Below are positions 26,830-35,083 of a stretch of DNA of 64,000 bases, in pieces. The notes beneath the pieces were generated by a model. The model searched no databases and had not been told where the DNA came from. It was given only the letters and a program-made list of their open reading frames with translations. The position numbers were made by a program, and so were the translations under genes. This DNA is from an uncultured Eubacteriales bacterium. Its GTDB lineage: Bacteria > Bacillota > Clostridia > Christensenellales > CAG-314. Location: positions 1 through 64,000 of the forward strand of contig CARAIG010000057.1 in the NCBI GenBank assembly GCA_948938605.1, read 5' to 3'. Numbering within the stretch: position 1 is the first letter of the stretch; each line of letters begins with the position of its first letter.

Positions 26830-27156
26830 ATGATGAAAGTAATATCAAGCGACCTTCTTCGGGGTCATATCGACACGTTTGTACTGTCCGCTTTAATGAC
26901 GGGTACAAAGTACGGAAACGAAATACGTAAGTATATAACCAAAAAGACAAACAACTTGTACGTTCCCAACGAACAAAGCCTGTATTCGGCATATCACCGT
27001 TTGGAAGATATGGAATGTATCAAGGGGACTTGGGGCGAAAACGTCGGCGCAACGCGCAAATATTACACAATCACGCAAAAAGGGCGCGATTTGTACGAAG
27101 TAAACAAGCGCGAGTGGGAAAACGCCAAAATACTTATCGATTTGTTAATAAAGTAG
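26830..27156 (+). CDS. PadR-family transcriptional regulator
   Basis: 108 aa, the normal size for single-domain PadR. The winged helix spans about 10-90: 'DTFVLSALMTGTKYGNEIRKYI' (helix 1-2), 'NEQSLYSAYHRLEDMECIKG' (recognition helix) and wing 'RKYYTITQKGRDLYE'. The C-terminal dimer helix is short. GGAG is 5 nt before the first ATG; the second ATG at 26833 is also possible. PadR proteins bind DNA as dimers and often control transporters or stress genes; no such target is adjacent. The next gene, prmA, starts 13 nt later, so both are probably in one transcript. Confidence 0.92.
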   Translation: MMKVISSDLLRGHIDTFVLSALMTGTKYGNEIRKYITKKTNNLYVPNEQSLYSAYHRLEDMECIKGTWGENVGATRKYYTITQKGRDLYEVNKREWENAKILIDLLIK

Positions 27157-27169
27157 GAAAATTAATATT

Positions 27170-28072
27170 ATGCGTTATTCGGAAATTGCCGTTTATACCG
27201 CTTCTTCATCAAGCGACTTAGTCGCTTTCTTTTTGCAGGAAGTGTGCTTAGACGGCATTAGCATTTATGATAAAAACGATTTATACAATAATTCCAGTTG
27301 GGACTACAAGGACGACGTCGCCGACAAGCCCTATGACGAAAACGAAGTAATAGTTAAAGGGTACTGCAATTTGGAAGACACCGACCAAGCGTTAAAGTAC
27401 CTGCGCGAAAGTTTTGCGGGTTTAACCGATGCGGGCAGTTTAAAAATAGTAGTCGGCACTGTCGAAGGGGATGCGTGGGTCGCCAAATTCAAGGAAACGT
27501 TCAAACCTATCGAAACGGACAAATTAGTCATCTGTCCCGAATGGGAAAGCGTAACTACGGACAAATTAACACTTTTGCTGGACACAGGCGTCGCATTCGG
27601 CACAGGTCAGCACGAAACAACAAGTATGTGTTTGCAGTTCGCCGAACAACTCAACCTTGTAAACAAACGCGTTTTGGACGTGGGGTGCGGCAGCGGAATA
27701 TTGGGTTTGTCCGCCATTCTTTTGGGCGCCGACTTTGCCGAACTTGTCGATATCGACAAGCAAGCGACCGATATTGCTGCACACAATTCGCAAATAAACG
27801 GGCTGCTTAATAAATGCGCTATTAAAACGGGCCACCTAACCGAACAAACATCGGGCAAATTCGATGTCGTATTTGCCAATCTCACCGCCGACATTTTGGC
27901 AATGCTTCACGACGATATATCCGCAGTCATACACAAGAATACCGTTGTTGTACTGTCGGGCATATTAGATATAAAGTTGCAGTATGTGGCGGATATGTAT
28001 TCCGACTTGTTCGAAATAGTCCAAACAAAGTCAATGGGCGAATGGCGTGCATTACTGCTTAAAGTAAAATAA
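27170..28072 (+). CDS. prmA: Ribosomal protein L11 methyltransferase
   Basis: 300 aa, normal length. The N-terminal substrate-binding domain (about 1-100) is followed by the methyltransferase core with 'DTGVAFGTGQHETTSMC' (138-154), the SAM-binding 'VLDVGCGSGILGL' (168-180), acidic 'VDIDKQA' and catalytic-loop 'VFANLTADIL'. It trimethylates amino groups of ribosomal protein uL11. It sits between padR and mtaB with short gaps, suggesting a translation-related operon padR-prmA-mtaB. Confidence 0.95.
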   Translation: MRYSEIAVYTASSSSDLVAFFLQEVCLDGISIYDKNDLYNNSSWDYKDDVADKPYDENEVIVKGYCNLEDTDQALKYLRESFAGLTDAGSLKIVVGTVEGDAWVAKFKETFKPIETDKLVICPEWESVTTDKLTLLLDTGVAFGTGQHETTSMCLQFAEQLNLVNKRVLDVGCGSGILGLSAILLGADFAELVDIDKQATDIAAHNSQINGLLNKCAIKTGHLTEQTSGKFDVVFANLTADILAMLHDDISAVIHKNTVVVLSGILDIKLQYVADMYSDLFEIVQTKSMGEWRALLLKVK

Positions 28073-28099
28073 TTTACAAAGGAAAATTACGGTAAAACA

Positions 28100-29338
28100 A
28101 TGACTGTCTCGGTTTTTACGCTGGGCTGCAAAACCAATTTGTACGAAAGCGGGCAAATTATCGAACAACTTAATAAAGCGGGGCACAAGGCGTTTAACGG
28201 GCTTAAACAAGCCGATGTGTTTATACTTAACACTTGCGCCATAACCCGCGAAGCGGAAAAAAAGTCCCGCCAAGCCATAGCGCGCGCAAGGAAACTCAAT
28301 CCCGAATGCCGCGTAATCGTTACGGGTTGCGCTTCGCAAAAGGATTCAAAGCAATTTGCGGATATAGCAAACGTTACGGCAATTTTCGGTACGGACAACA
28401 AAACGCGCATTGTTAACGAACTTAACAGCAACGGCGTGTTTGTAAGCGCATTGCCGTCGGTGTATGCCGAAGACGGCTTTGCCGCACAGGAACGCACACG
28501 CGCTTTTGTCAAAATTCAAGACGGGTGCAACAACTTTTGCAGTTACTGTATCGTACCGTATTTGCGCGGTCGCAGCCGCAGCCGCAAAATTGCCGATATA
28601 GTTGCGGAAGTTAAAACGCTTGTGTCGTCGGAAGTAGTGCTTATCGGTATCGACATTTCGCAGTTCGGGCGTGATACGGGCGAAAGTTTGCCGCAGCTGT
28701 TTCAGGCTTTATCCTGTTGCGACATTCGCATACGCTTAGGCAGTTTGGAAGCAAGCGTAGTTACCGACGAATTGTTGTCGACATTAACGCAAATTAACTT
28801 TTGTCCGCATTTCCATTTGTCGCTGCAATCGGGTTGCGACCAAACTTTAAAGCGGATGAACCGCAAGTATACTACCGACGAATATTTTTCCGCCGTAAAC
28901 AAAATCCGTAAGGTTTTTCCGAATGCGGGCATAACAACCGACGTAATAGTGGGCTTTTGCGGCGAAACGGAACAGGAGTTTGCCGAAACTTGCAACTTCG
29001 TGCAAAAAGTGGGTTTTGCGGATATTCACGTTTTCCCCTTTTCCCCAAGGGAAGGAACCGTCGCTTACAACTGGCAAGACGTCGATTCTCAAATTAAGCA
29101 ATTCCGCGCGGAAAAACTCGGTCAAATCAAACAGCAACTTAAAACGCAGTTTGCTAACAGTTTTGTCGGCAAAACTTGTTCGGTACTTGTCGAACGCAAG
29201 CGCAACGGATACTTTGAAGGTTACACCAAGGAGTACTTGCGGGTATACTTTAAAGGCGATTGCAAACCTAACGATATAGTAAATATAAAAATTGCCGAAC
29301 CGTACTTAGACGGAGCATTAGGCACATTAACCGTATAA
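28100..29338 (+). CDS. mtaB: tRNA t6A37 methylthiotransferase MtaB
   Basis: 412 aa. The N-terminal UPF0004 domain has three cluster cysteines (Cys10, Cys46, Cys77). The radical SAM motif is CNNFCSYC (Cys143, Cys147, Cys150), followed by 'PYLRGRSRSR'. A TRAM-like C-terminus is short. The first motif 'TLGCKTNLYES' fits MtaB (which converts t6A to ms2t6A at position 37) rather than MiaB or RimO. Two [4Fe-4S] clusters are expected. It follows prmA by 27 nt. Confidence 0.93.
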   Translation: MTVSVFTLGCKTNLYESGQIIEQLNKAGHKAFNGLKQADVFILNTCAITREAEKKSRQAIARARKLNPECRVIVTGCASQKDSKQFADIANVTAIFGTDNKTRIVNELNSNGVFVSALPSVYAEDGFAAQERTRAFVKIQDGCNNFCSYCIVPYLRGRSRSRKIADIVAEVKTLVSSEVVLIGIDISQFGRDTGESLPQLFQALSCCDIRIRLGSLEASVVTDELLSTLTQINFCPHFHLSLQSGCDQTLKRMNRKYTTDEYFSAVNKIRKVFPNAGITTDVIVGFCGETEQEFAETCNFVQKVGFADIHVFPFSPREGTVAYNWQDVDSQIKQFRAEKLGQIKQQLKTQFANSFVGKTCSVLVERKRNGYFEGYTKEYLRVYFKGDCKPNDIVNIKIAEPYLDGALGTLTV

Positions 29339-29390
29339 TTTAGCATTAGCGCATTAAGTAGGTAGTGTTTGTTGAATTTGCTTGATAACC

Positions 29391-29455
29391 GTCATTGCGA
29401 ACGAAGTAAAGCAATTCGGAGTTTAATTCAACTTAACCACAATTACGCATTAAAA
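29391..29455. repeat. Interspersed repeat fragment
   Basis: GTCATTGCGAACGAAG...AAGCAATTCGGAG followed by AATTACGCATTAA, resembling degenerate copies of repeat A and the ATTACGCATT segments at 21.7 and 33.2 kb. Confidence 0.5.
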
Positions 29456-29471
29456 TAAAGGAGTAATCATT

Positions 29472-29873
29472 ATGAATGACTGCATTTTTTGTAAAATAAT
29501 CAAGGGCGAAATTCCCGGTCACAAAATTTACGAAGACGACAAAACTTACGCTTTTTTGGATATATCTTGCGACAGTTACGGGCATACTCTTGTCGTACCT
29601 AAAAAACACTGCACAAATATTCTCGATTGCGACGAAGCGGACTTCAAAGCGGTTATGGCAGCAGTACAAAAAATCAGTCGTCATTATGTCGACGACTGCG
29701 GTTTTGACGGAGTAAACATAATCAACGCCAGCGGTCAAGCGGCGCAGCAGTCGGTATTCCACTTGCATATGCACATAATTCCCCGCAAAAACGACGACGG
29801 TTTGAACACTTGGGGTTTAAACGACAAGTTCGATTTGAATTTGGCGGAAATTTGCTCTAAACTAAAAATTTAA
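29472..29873 (+). CDS. HIT-family nucleotide hydrolase/transferase
   Basis: 133 aa. The histidine triad HLHMH is at residues 97-101 (His97, His99, His101) followed by IIPR. N-terminal CIFC (Cys4, Cys7) fits the zinc site of many bacterial HIT (Hint/Hit) proteins. These hydrolyse nucleoside phosphoramidates or dinucleotides. Length is typical. The ribosome site is AAAGGAG. It stands after a repeat-bearing gap, so it is probably separately transcribed. Confidence 0.95.
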   Translation: MNDCIFCKIIKGEIPGHKIYEDDKTYAFLDISCDSYGHTLVVPKKHCTNILDCDEADFKAVMAAVQKISRHYVDDCGFDGVNIINASGQAAQQSVFHLHMHIIPRKNDDGLNTWGLNDKFDLNLAEICSKLKI

Positions 29874-29968
29874 GCAGCGCATTTGCCTAAGCAAATATAC
29901 GCATATGCGCATATGTATAATCGTGCAACGGCGTCAAAAAATTGTGTGTTTTTGTTTACATTAAATAA

Positions 29969-29997
29969 TTGACAATTTATACGCGCTTTTGTATAAT
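29969..29997 (+). promoter_or_regulatory. Consensus promoter of rpsU
   Basis: TTGACA (29969-29974), 17 nt, TATAAT (29992-29997); start near 30004, leader about 158 nt. Confidence 0.8.
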
Positions 29998-30161
29998 AAA
30001 ATAGTTGCGGATAATTAGGCGTATTAAGGTATAGCCAATTGTTTAAAGCAACTGTTATCATATCGATTGCGTAAAAAGTAAGTATTTATTGAATTTACGC
30101 TCGGTATGTAATAAATAACAACAAAATTCACCATTGATGCGGAAAGGAGGCGAAAACGGAA

Positions 30162-30338
30162 ATGGCAACAATCAAAGTCGGCGAAAACGAAACGTTAGAC
30201 AGCGCATTGCGTCGTTTTAAAAGACGTTGCGCCCGCGACGGTATCATTGGCGATCTTCGTAAGAAGGAACAATACGAAAAACCCAGCGTAAGACGCAAGA
30301 AGAAGGCGGAAGCAGCCCGCAAACGTAGCAAAATGTAG
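30162..30338 (+). CDS. rpsU: Small ribosomal subunit protein bS21
   Basis: 58 aa: starts MATIKVGENETLDSALRRFK and continues KRRCARDGI, then YEKPSVRRKKKAEAARKRSK and ends KM. The sequence is a standard bS21, rich in Lys and Arg, which binds the 30S platform near the 16S rRNA 3' end. AAAGGAGG lies 12 nt upstream. It has its own strong promoter and a long leader, which leaves room for regulation. No terminator is evident right after the stop; repeats follow. Confidence 0.97.
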   Translation: MATIKVGENETLDSALRRFKRRCARDGIIGDLRKKEQYEKPSVRRKKKAEAARKRSKM

Positions 30339-30406
30339 TTATCCTGCACCCGTTCCTGCAAGTTGAATAAGTGCATCTCACGCACCCTTGTCGCATTCCG
30401 TCACAA

Positions 30407-30672
30407 TCACGTACCGCAAGTACGCTATTGCGCCGCAATGTGCCAATTGTACGCAATCTGCGCTTCTTCGCACCGTTGCAGTCTCGGTCACAGTCTAACT
30501 TTTGAGAGCGTATAAGTGAACATCTACTTGCAGTCACGTACGCATTAGTACGCTCCTTTGTGTTCGCCTTGTTTGCCTTGTATCTGCGCGCTTTTACGTC
30601 CTCAAACGTGATATGCGCTGTGCAGTCTCGGTTGCAGCCTAACTTTTAAGGGCGTATAAGCGAACATCTACT
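30407..30672. repeat. Cluster of interspersed repeats
   Basis: Contains the GTCACGTACG..TAGTACGCTCCT core at 30532-30557 (weaker at 30407-30427). It also holds a direct repeat of about 50 bp, 30478-30528 and 30622-30672, both starting GCAGTCTCGGT and ending GCGTATAAG(C/T)GAACATCTACT. No gene is seen in 30339-30836. Confidence 0.7.
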
Positions 30673-30742
30673 GCGTTAAATGTGGTACTGTCTAACTTGT
30701 AAGTGCTTACTAAAACTTCATAAAATTATTACAAAAGAAAAA

Positions 30743-30780
30743 AACTGTCTGTCACATAATGTGACGGACAGTTTGTATTT
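30743..30780 (+). terminator. Terminator-like hairpin
   Basis: ACTGTCTGTCAC / GTGACGGACAGT arms with one mismatch, then TTGTATTTT. It lies 57 nt before the next ATG. Confidence 0.7.
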
Positions 30781-30836
30781 TACAGTGATTTTTCGACACA
30801 AACAACGTAATTTCGTCAAAATTTTCGGAGGCACAT

Positions 30837-31217
30837 ATGTCTACATTTAAGGAATACGCTAAAAAAGCAAAACACCGAATGAAAAGCGGATTTTGGGAAC
30901 AGGCAAAACAGGAAATAGAAACTGAAAAGCAAGTTGCTGCAACCCAAGGGCTTAACCCGCGTAAAGTGGGCGAAGAACAGCACCGCAGGCTACAACAGCA
31001 AATTTACGATTACGAAAATTTTTGTGAGGAGCAGGAATTCTACCGTAAGGTCGAAGCAATTTTAGACAGCAGCGAAACGGTATTAAATCCCATTATGCGT
31101 CTTGCCGATCAGGACTATATGGAAACGCTCAGCCCGACGGACAAGCAGGCGTATATTTCCCGTCTTGCCGCCCGTTACCGCCAAGCAGTGGAGCGATACA
31201 AAAATTTACACAGTTGA
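30837..31217 (+). CDS. Uncharacterised 126-aa helical protein
   Basis: I do not recognise the family. It is highly charged and predicted to be nearly all helix, with likely coiled coil at about 20-75 (Gln/Glu/Lys-rich 'RRLQQQIYDYENFCEEQEFY'-like). No signal or membrane segment. CGGAGG is 6 nt upstream. Codon use matches neighbours. It lies just before recX but with a separate promoter between, so a shared role is not implied. Confidence 0.75.
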   Translation: MSTFKEYAKKAKHRMKSGFWEQAKQEIETEKQVAATQGLNPRKVGEEQHRRLQQQIYDYENFCEEQEFYRKVEAILDSSETVLNPIMRLADQDYMETLSPTDKQAYISRLAARYRQAVERYKNLHS

Positions 31218-31242
31218 TGTTTTTTGCAATTTGTTGTATAAT
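31214..31242 (+). promoter_or_regulatory. Promoter of recX
   Basis: TTGATG (31214-31219), 17 nt, TATAAT (31237-31242); start near 31249. Confidence 0.6.
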
Positions 31243-31370
31243 AGTTTAGCAACAACTGTTAATGATGTATTATAACAATTCATTATTGCTAATCACTCGC
31301 TATCACATCGTATCGCGTTATAAGTTATTGTAAGTGTAAAAATTTGTTCGTGTGAGAAATAGTAAACGCT

Positions 31371-31991
31371 ATGCCAAAGATTACCGATATGCAAATACAA
31401 AAAAATAACAAAACCCGCGCCAACGTCTACATCGACGGCGAATTTGCTTTTGCGTTGGAAATGTTAACCGTTATGAAGTTGGGTTTAAAAATCGGTGCCG
31501 ACGTATCTACCGAAAAACTTACCGAAGCGGTTTTCGACAGTGAAAAATCCGTCTGTTTCGACAAAGCGTTAAATTATTTGTCACGCGGTATGAAAACTTG
31601 CAAGCAAATGCGCGAATACCTGACGGGCAAGGGCTATGCGGCGGAAATTGTAACCTACGTAATAGACAAACTTGTTGACTATAAGTACGTCAACGACGAT
31701 TATTATGCTCAAATGTACGTGGAACAAAACCTTGCAAGCAAGGGCGAACGCCGTCTTAGGCAGGAACTTCAACAAAAAGGCATACCGCAATGTATAATCG
31801 AAAAACATTGCGTAGTGGAGCGCGACACGGCATTATCCAATGCCGAACGTTTAGCGGCAAAGTATATGCGCAGCAAACCGCATGACTTAAAAACTTTGCA
31901 AAAACTTCAACGGTATTTGCTTTCCCGCGGTTATGACTACGACACCGTCAACACCGTCACCCGCAATTATGATATAGACACAACCGACTAA
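31371..31991 (+). CDS. recX: Regulatory protein RecX
   Basis: 206 aa, typical of Bacillota RecX. Three-helix repeat units are visible: 'KALNYLSRGMKTCKQMREYLTGKGY', 'VIDKLVDYKYVNDDYYAQMYVEQN', 'RRLRQELQQKGI', and 'LQKLQRYLLSRGYDYDTVN'. RecX binds RecA filaments and limits their extension. recA is not in this window. The Shine-Dalgarno is poor (GTGAGAAAT). A terminator follows at 32054. Confidence 0.92.
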   Translation: MPKITDMQIQKNNKTRANVYIDGEFAFALEMLTVMKLGLKIGADVSTEKLTEAVFDSEKSVCFDKALNYLSRGMKTCKQMREYLTGKGYAAEIVTYVIDKLVDYKYVNDDYYAQMYVEQNLASKGERRLRQELQQKGIPQCIIEKHCVVERDTALSNAERLAAKYMRSKPHDLKTLQKLQRYLLSRGYDYDTVNTVTRNYDIDTTD

Positions 31992-32053
31992 CGTAAACTT
32001 TCTATCTTAAATACATTTAACAAATTTAAAACAACTGATTAAAACAAATTCTC

Positions 32054-32081
32054 AAAAGCTTCTTTAAAGGGAGCTTTTTTC
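32054..32081 (+). terminator. Terminator after recX
   Basis: AAAAGCT / AGCTTTT arms followed by TTCT. Confidence 0.65.
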
Positions 32082-32145
32082 TATTGTGTATATTGTAATT
32101 ATATTTGCTCATACTATCCCCACAACTAACAAGGAGGAAAAAGCA

Positions 32146-32439
32146 TTGAAAAAGGTTTTTAACGTCTTTTCGGTTATTGCGTTGATTTTAACAATTATCG
32201 GCGCGTTAAACTGGCTTGCCGTAGGTATTTTCGGATTTAACTTTGTAAACTTTATTACCTTCGGTATGGTATGGATTGAAAGGCTGATTTATATCTTGGT
32301 AGGTATTGCGGGCATCTATATGATAGTATGGCTTTGCGTATCCCGTTTCAATATGGTTCAAACGGACAATTCCTACCGCGATTATAAGTATGCCGAACAC
32401 AACGGAACTCGTCATACGCCGGTAAGCAACAACCAATAA
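32146..32439 (+). CDS. DUF378-like small membrane protein
   Basis: 97 aa starting at TTG 32146, selected because AAGGAGG is 8 nt upstream; the longer frame from 32086 lacks a ribosome site. Two transmembrane helices: about 7-28 ('FSVIALILTIIGALNWLAVGIF') and about 43-67 ('IERLIYILVGIAGIYMIVWL'). The GALNWL motif is the signature of DUF378. The tail is polar and possibly cytoplasmic. Function unknown. Confidence 0.88.
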   Translation: MKKVFNVFSVIALILTIIGALNWLAVGIFGFNFVNFITFGMVWIERLIYILVGIAGIYMIVWLCVSRFNMVQTDNSYRDYKYAEHNGTRHTPVSNNQ

Positions 32440-32476
32440 CAACATTAGTTGTATTTGACGAAAGTCAAAAAAAATC

Positions 32477-32512
32477 GAGCCCGCCGCATAAAGTACGACA
32501 GGCTCTTTTTTG
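32477..32512 (+). terminator. Terminator after the DUF378-like gene
   Basis: GAGCC / GGCTC short stem with a long loop, then TTTTTTG. Weak stem but good T run. Confidence 0.5.
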
Positions 32513-32728
32513 TTACATTTTAAATTTGCACCAATCGCCCTTGCAAGGAGTGCTATGATAAGCGTAGGGTAGGCAGACTCTTGCCCACCGCACATTGTGA
32601 CCTTTTCCGTTCTCAGCCGAGCAACGCAGTTGCGAACGCCACGAGCGAAGCGAAGCAATCCAGAGTTAAACTAAACGTTACCTTAATTCCGCATTAAAAT
32701 ATATGTCATCCTGAGCATAACATCAATT

Positions 32729-32838
32729 ATGTCATCCTGAGCGGAACGAAGTGGAGTCGAAGGATCTAGGAACCAACGTATAATCGTACATACCGTATTC
32801 CTATATGTTTCGCAACATTCGCCGTCCTTTGGCGAAAC
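32729..32838. repeat. Interspersed repeat B, copy 2
   Basis: GTCATCCTGAGCGGAACG..., GTCGAAGGATCTAGGAACC, then a long tail ending CCGTCCTTTGGCGAAAC, nearly identical to 21901-22014. A fragment of the same start occurs at 32703. The gap 32513-33279 has only repeats; ORFs crossing it are repeat-derived. Confidence 0.8.
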
Positions 32839-33069
32839 GTAGCAACCAAGTTGCTCGCTCAACATAATGTTTATTGTCGCTTTGCTCCATAAACATTGGC
32901 GTTCGCAACTACGTTGCTCGGCTAAGGACAAAAAAGCAGCGACTTATTAATTTGTAACACGTAATTGATTAATGTCGCCAACATTGCGCATTACGCTGCG
33001 CTAGATCTCTCCACGCGGCACAAGTGCCTTGGTCGAGATGACATACTAAGGTGTATCTATATACCTTGA

Positions 33070-33167
33070 CGTCTTTGCGAGGAGCGTTAGTGACGAAGCA
33101 ATCCAGAGAATAGAATAGTAATGCTGATTTTTTCTAGATTGCTTCGCTACGCTCGCAATGACGACAA
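33070..33167. repeat. Interspersed repeat A, copy 2, with inverted partner
   Basis: 33070-33107 matches 21685-21722 with two differences. The related segment TCTAGATTGCTTCGCTACGC (from 33134) lies inverted, so the unit can fold into a long hairpin. Confidence 0.75.
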
Positions 33168-33279
33168 AAGCAATTAGTACAACCAATACATCTAGGCGTA
33201 GCCGTACAATAAAATTAAACCAACCGCAATTACGCATTACGCATTATATTCAAATCCCGTCGCGCGATTGGTCGGCTAC

Positions 33280-33414
33280 TCAGGGTATTCTTCCGCTCGG
33301 ATAAAACAGCGCGTAATCGTACGGAACGTATACTCCGGGACGTGCGTTAAATTTGTCGCTTAAAAATTTAGCGTCGCTGAAAGGATCGTCTTGCAAAAAA
33401 TCTCTGTCTGTCAT
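33280..33414 (-). CDS. 44-aa protein downstream of the ferritin-like gene
   Basis: ATG at 33414 (minus strand) opens MTDRDFLQDDPFSDAKFLSD and the frame ends at TGA 33280 with PYDYALFYPSGRIP. It starts 8 nt after the stop of the ferritin-like gene and has no clear Shine-Dalgarno, so translation would depend on coupling. Acidic N-terminus, aromatic/Pro C-terminus, no membrane segment. Codon use (GAC, TTT, CCG) matches the neighbour. I do not know the family. Spore coat protein CotJA also pairs with a ferritin-like partner, but the sequence match is too weak to claim. Confidence 0.6.
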   Translation of the reverse strand: MTDRDFLQDDPFSDAKFLSDKFNARPGVYVPYDYALFYPSGRIP

Positions 33415-33422
33415 TGCAGTAT

Positions 33423-34661
33423 TTATCTGCCGACCGTTGTGTTGTCGTGCTTGCGGTCGCGTAATTCTTCTATTGGGTGCGCAGCCACTTCAAAACGGTA
33501 GTCTTTGCCGTTGTCGGCAATGTATTTGCGCATAACGTTGTGGCTGGGTACGTCGTTGTCTTTTACGTTTACTTGTTGTTGATATTCAAAAAACGGCGCG
33601 CCGTCTTCCAGTTTGGATACATCGATATAGTCTTCCCTTTGCGCGGTAATATTTACCGAATCGGCAATTACTTGACGTACGTATTCGATGTTGGAATGGA
33701 AGCTGAGCAATTCGGGGAATTCCCCTTGCGGTATTACTTGCTGCCAAACCTTGTTTTCGTATTTTTGCAGTAATTCCGCCGCGTTGTGCAAGTGAGCCAA
33801 CTCGTCGTTAAAGTGTTGTTCCCAAATGCGTTTAATGTGTTCGTCCGTTTCGTCTTCCATTAGCGAATAGTACAAGTAACATTCGGTATATTCGTGCATA
33901 AGGTTATCTTCCAGCCAAGTGCAAGTCGTGTCCATCAGTCCGCCGTATAATGTTACGTGCTGTTCTTCTATCATTCCGATTTCGGTGTAAAGCTGACGGC
34001 CTACGTTGTTTTGGTAAAACGCCGCTTGGTTCATATAGTAGTTCATTGTTTGCTGTTCGGCTGCGGTAAGGATGTTTATGTCAAGCTTGGTAAGGCTCCC
34101 CGCTTGCTTGTAGTTTACAAAGCGTTTTACGTCGTCGGCAGGGAAGCGGTGCTCGGAAATGGTCGGTCTGCCCGGCATAAGTTCGGTGTACTTGCCAACA
34201 AGCCTTTCGGCAATTACTCCCTTGTCCATTTCAAGTAAATCGGCGTAACGGTACAAGTGGTCGAAGTCTTCGAGTAGGGCAAAATTCATCGCCTGTTTAA
34301 CATACTTGTTGCTTTCGCGTTCGGCAAATATAGCGGTAAGGTCTACGGCTAATTGTTCGTAGCCTATGGTGTGTTCCAATATGCCTTCGCCTATCGGTTT
34401 AAGCGCCGCAATGCGTTTTTGCTGTTGCTGTTCCTTGCGTCGCGTTATTGCAAGTTCGCGTCGAATGTCGTTGTTATCGCAGTGGCGGTGGAACGCGTGC
34501 GAAAACTTGACCGCTTCGTATTCGGCTCCGTTTGCAAGTATTATGCGTACGCGCGTGTACGGATCTACGTCGAATTTGTTGTAAGGTTTCGGTGACAATT
34601 CTTTCCAATTGTAAAATTGGTCGTTGCTTTTAATCGGTTTTTCGTTAAAGGGATTAATCAT
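33423..34661 (-). CDS. Ferritin-like (di-iron type) protein with two helical modules
   Basis: 412 aa. Two four-helix modules with metal-type ligands are visible: about 95-150 ('EHTIGYEQLAVDL', 'NFALLEDFDHLYRYADL') and about 205-310 ('AAEQQTMNYY', 'EIGMIEEQHVTLYGG' with ExxH, 'EYTECYLYYSLMEDETD', 'NDELAHLHNAAELL'). The ExxH and E/D spacing resembles rubrerythrin and other ferritin-like enzymes. An N-terminal 90-residue region and a 90-residue tail have no assignment. Oxidase or peroxide-scavenging roles are possible but not shown. AAGGTGG precedes the ATG at 34661. It is one of few minus-strand genes and shares its upstream gap with the amidase gene. Confidence 0.78.
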   Translation of the reverse strand: MINPFNEKPIKSNDQFYNWKELSPKPYNKFDVDPYTRVRIILANGAEYEAVKFSHAFHRHCDNNDIRRELAITRRKEQQQQKRIAALKPIGEGILEHTIGYEQLAVDLTAIFAERESNKYVKQAMNFALLEDFDHLYRYADLLEMDKGVIAERLVGKYTELMPGRPTISEHRFPADDVKRFVNYKQAGSLTKLDINILTAAEQQTMNYYMNQAAFYQNNVGRQLYTEIGMIEEQHVTLYGGLMDTTCTWLEDNLMHEYTECYLYYSLMEDETDEHIKRIWEQHFNDELAHLHNAAELLQKYENKVWQQVIPQGEFPELLSFHSNIEYVRQVIADSVNITAQREDYIDVSKLEDGAPFFEYQQQVNVKDNDVPSHNVMRKYIADNGKDYRFEVAAHPIEELRDRKHDNTTVGR

Positions 34662-34917
34662 TTAAAATCCACCTTCCTTGTAGTTTTTGTAAAAGTATAT
34701 CCAACTAATACGTCGCTTAAACTTATCGGTTTAAATCTGTTGCCAACAGTCAAATTTTATTGCCGTTTTAACTTTAAAATGCTAAACCGCTACTTCCGTT
34801 TAGTATTCGTAAATCGGTTCAAAAAAAAGAATAACGTGCAGTGATTTTTTGCTGTTCAACCGCATAAATTAGTGTTGTAACCAATGCTTGTCCGTTTCAT
34901 AAAATGCGTGAAACAGT

Positions 34918-34961
34918 TTGTCCACAGCATTATTTTGCAATGTGGATAACTCTGTGGATAA
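34918..34961. promoter_or_regulatory. Cluster of three DnaA boxes
   Basis: TGTGGATAA at 34941-34949 and again at 34953-34961 are perfect reverse-oriented DnaA boxes (TTATCCACA) spaced 12 bp start to start. TTGTCCACA at 34918-34926 is a one-mismatch box in the opposite orientation. An AT-rich stretch follows to 35083. The gap 34662-35083 lies between divergent genes. Confidence 0.65.
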
Positions 34962-35083
34962 GTGTATAACTATGCCTATAATAGGTCGAAAAAACGCGAA
35001 AACAGTCAGTTTTTGTCAAATTATAGGTTTTTTCAATTAAAAATCCGCATTTTTAAGTTAAATAAATAAGGTGAAAAAATTAA

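Noticed and set aside
32683..32931. 82-codon - strand ORF containing LDPSTPLRSAQDD
   Set aside because: Crosses the second copy of repeat B; repeat-derived.
34662..35083. Confident call of the chromosomal origin
   Set aside because: Only three boxes, no strand switch in gene direction and no dnaA/dnaN/rpmH nearby; kept only as a candidate DnaA site.
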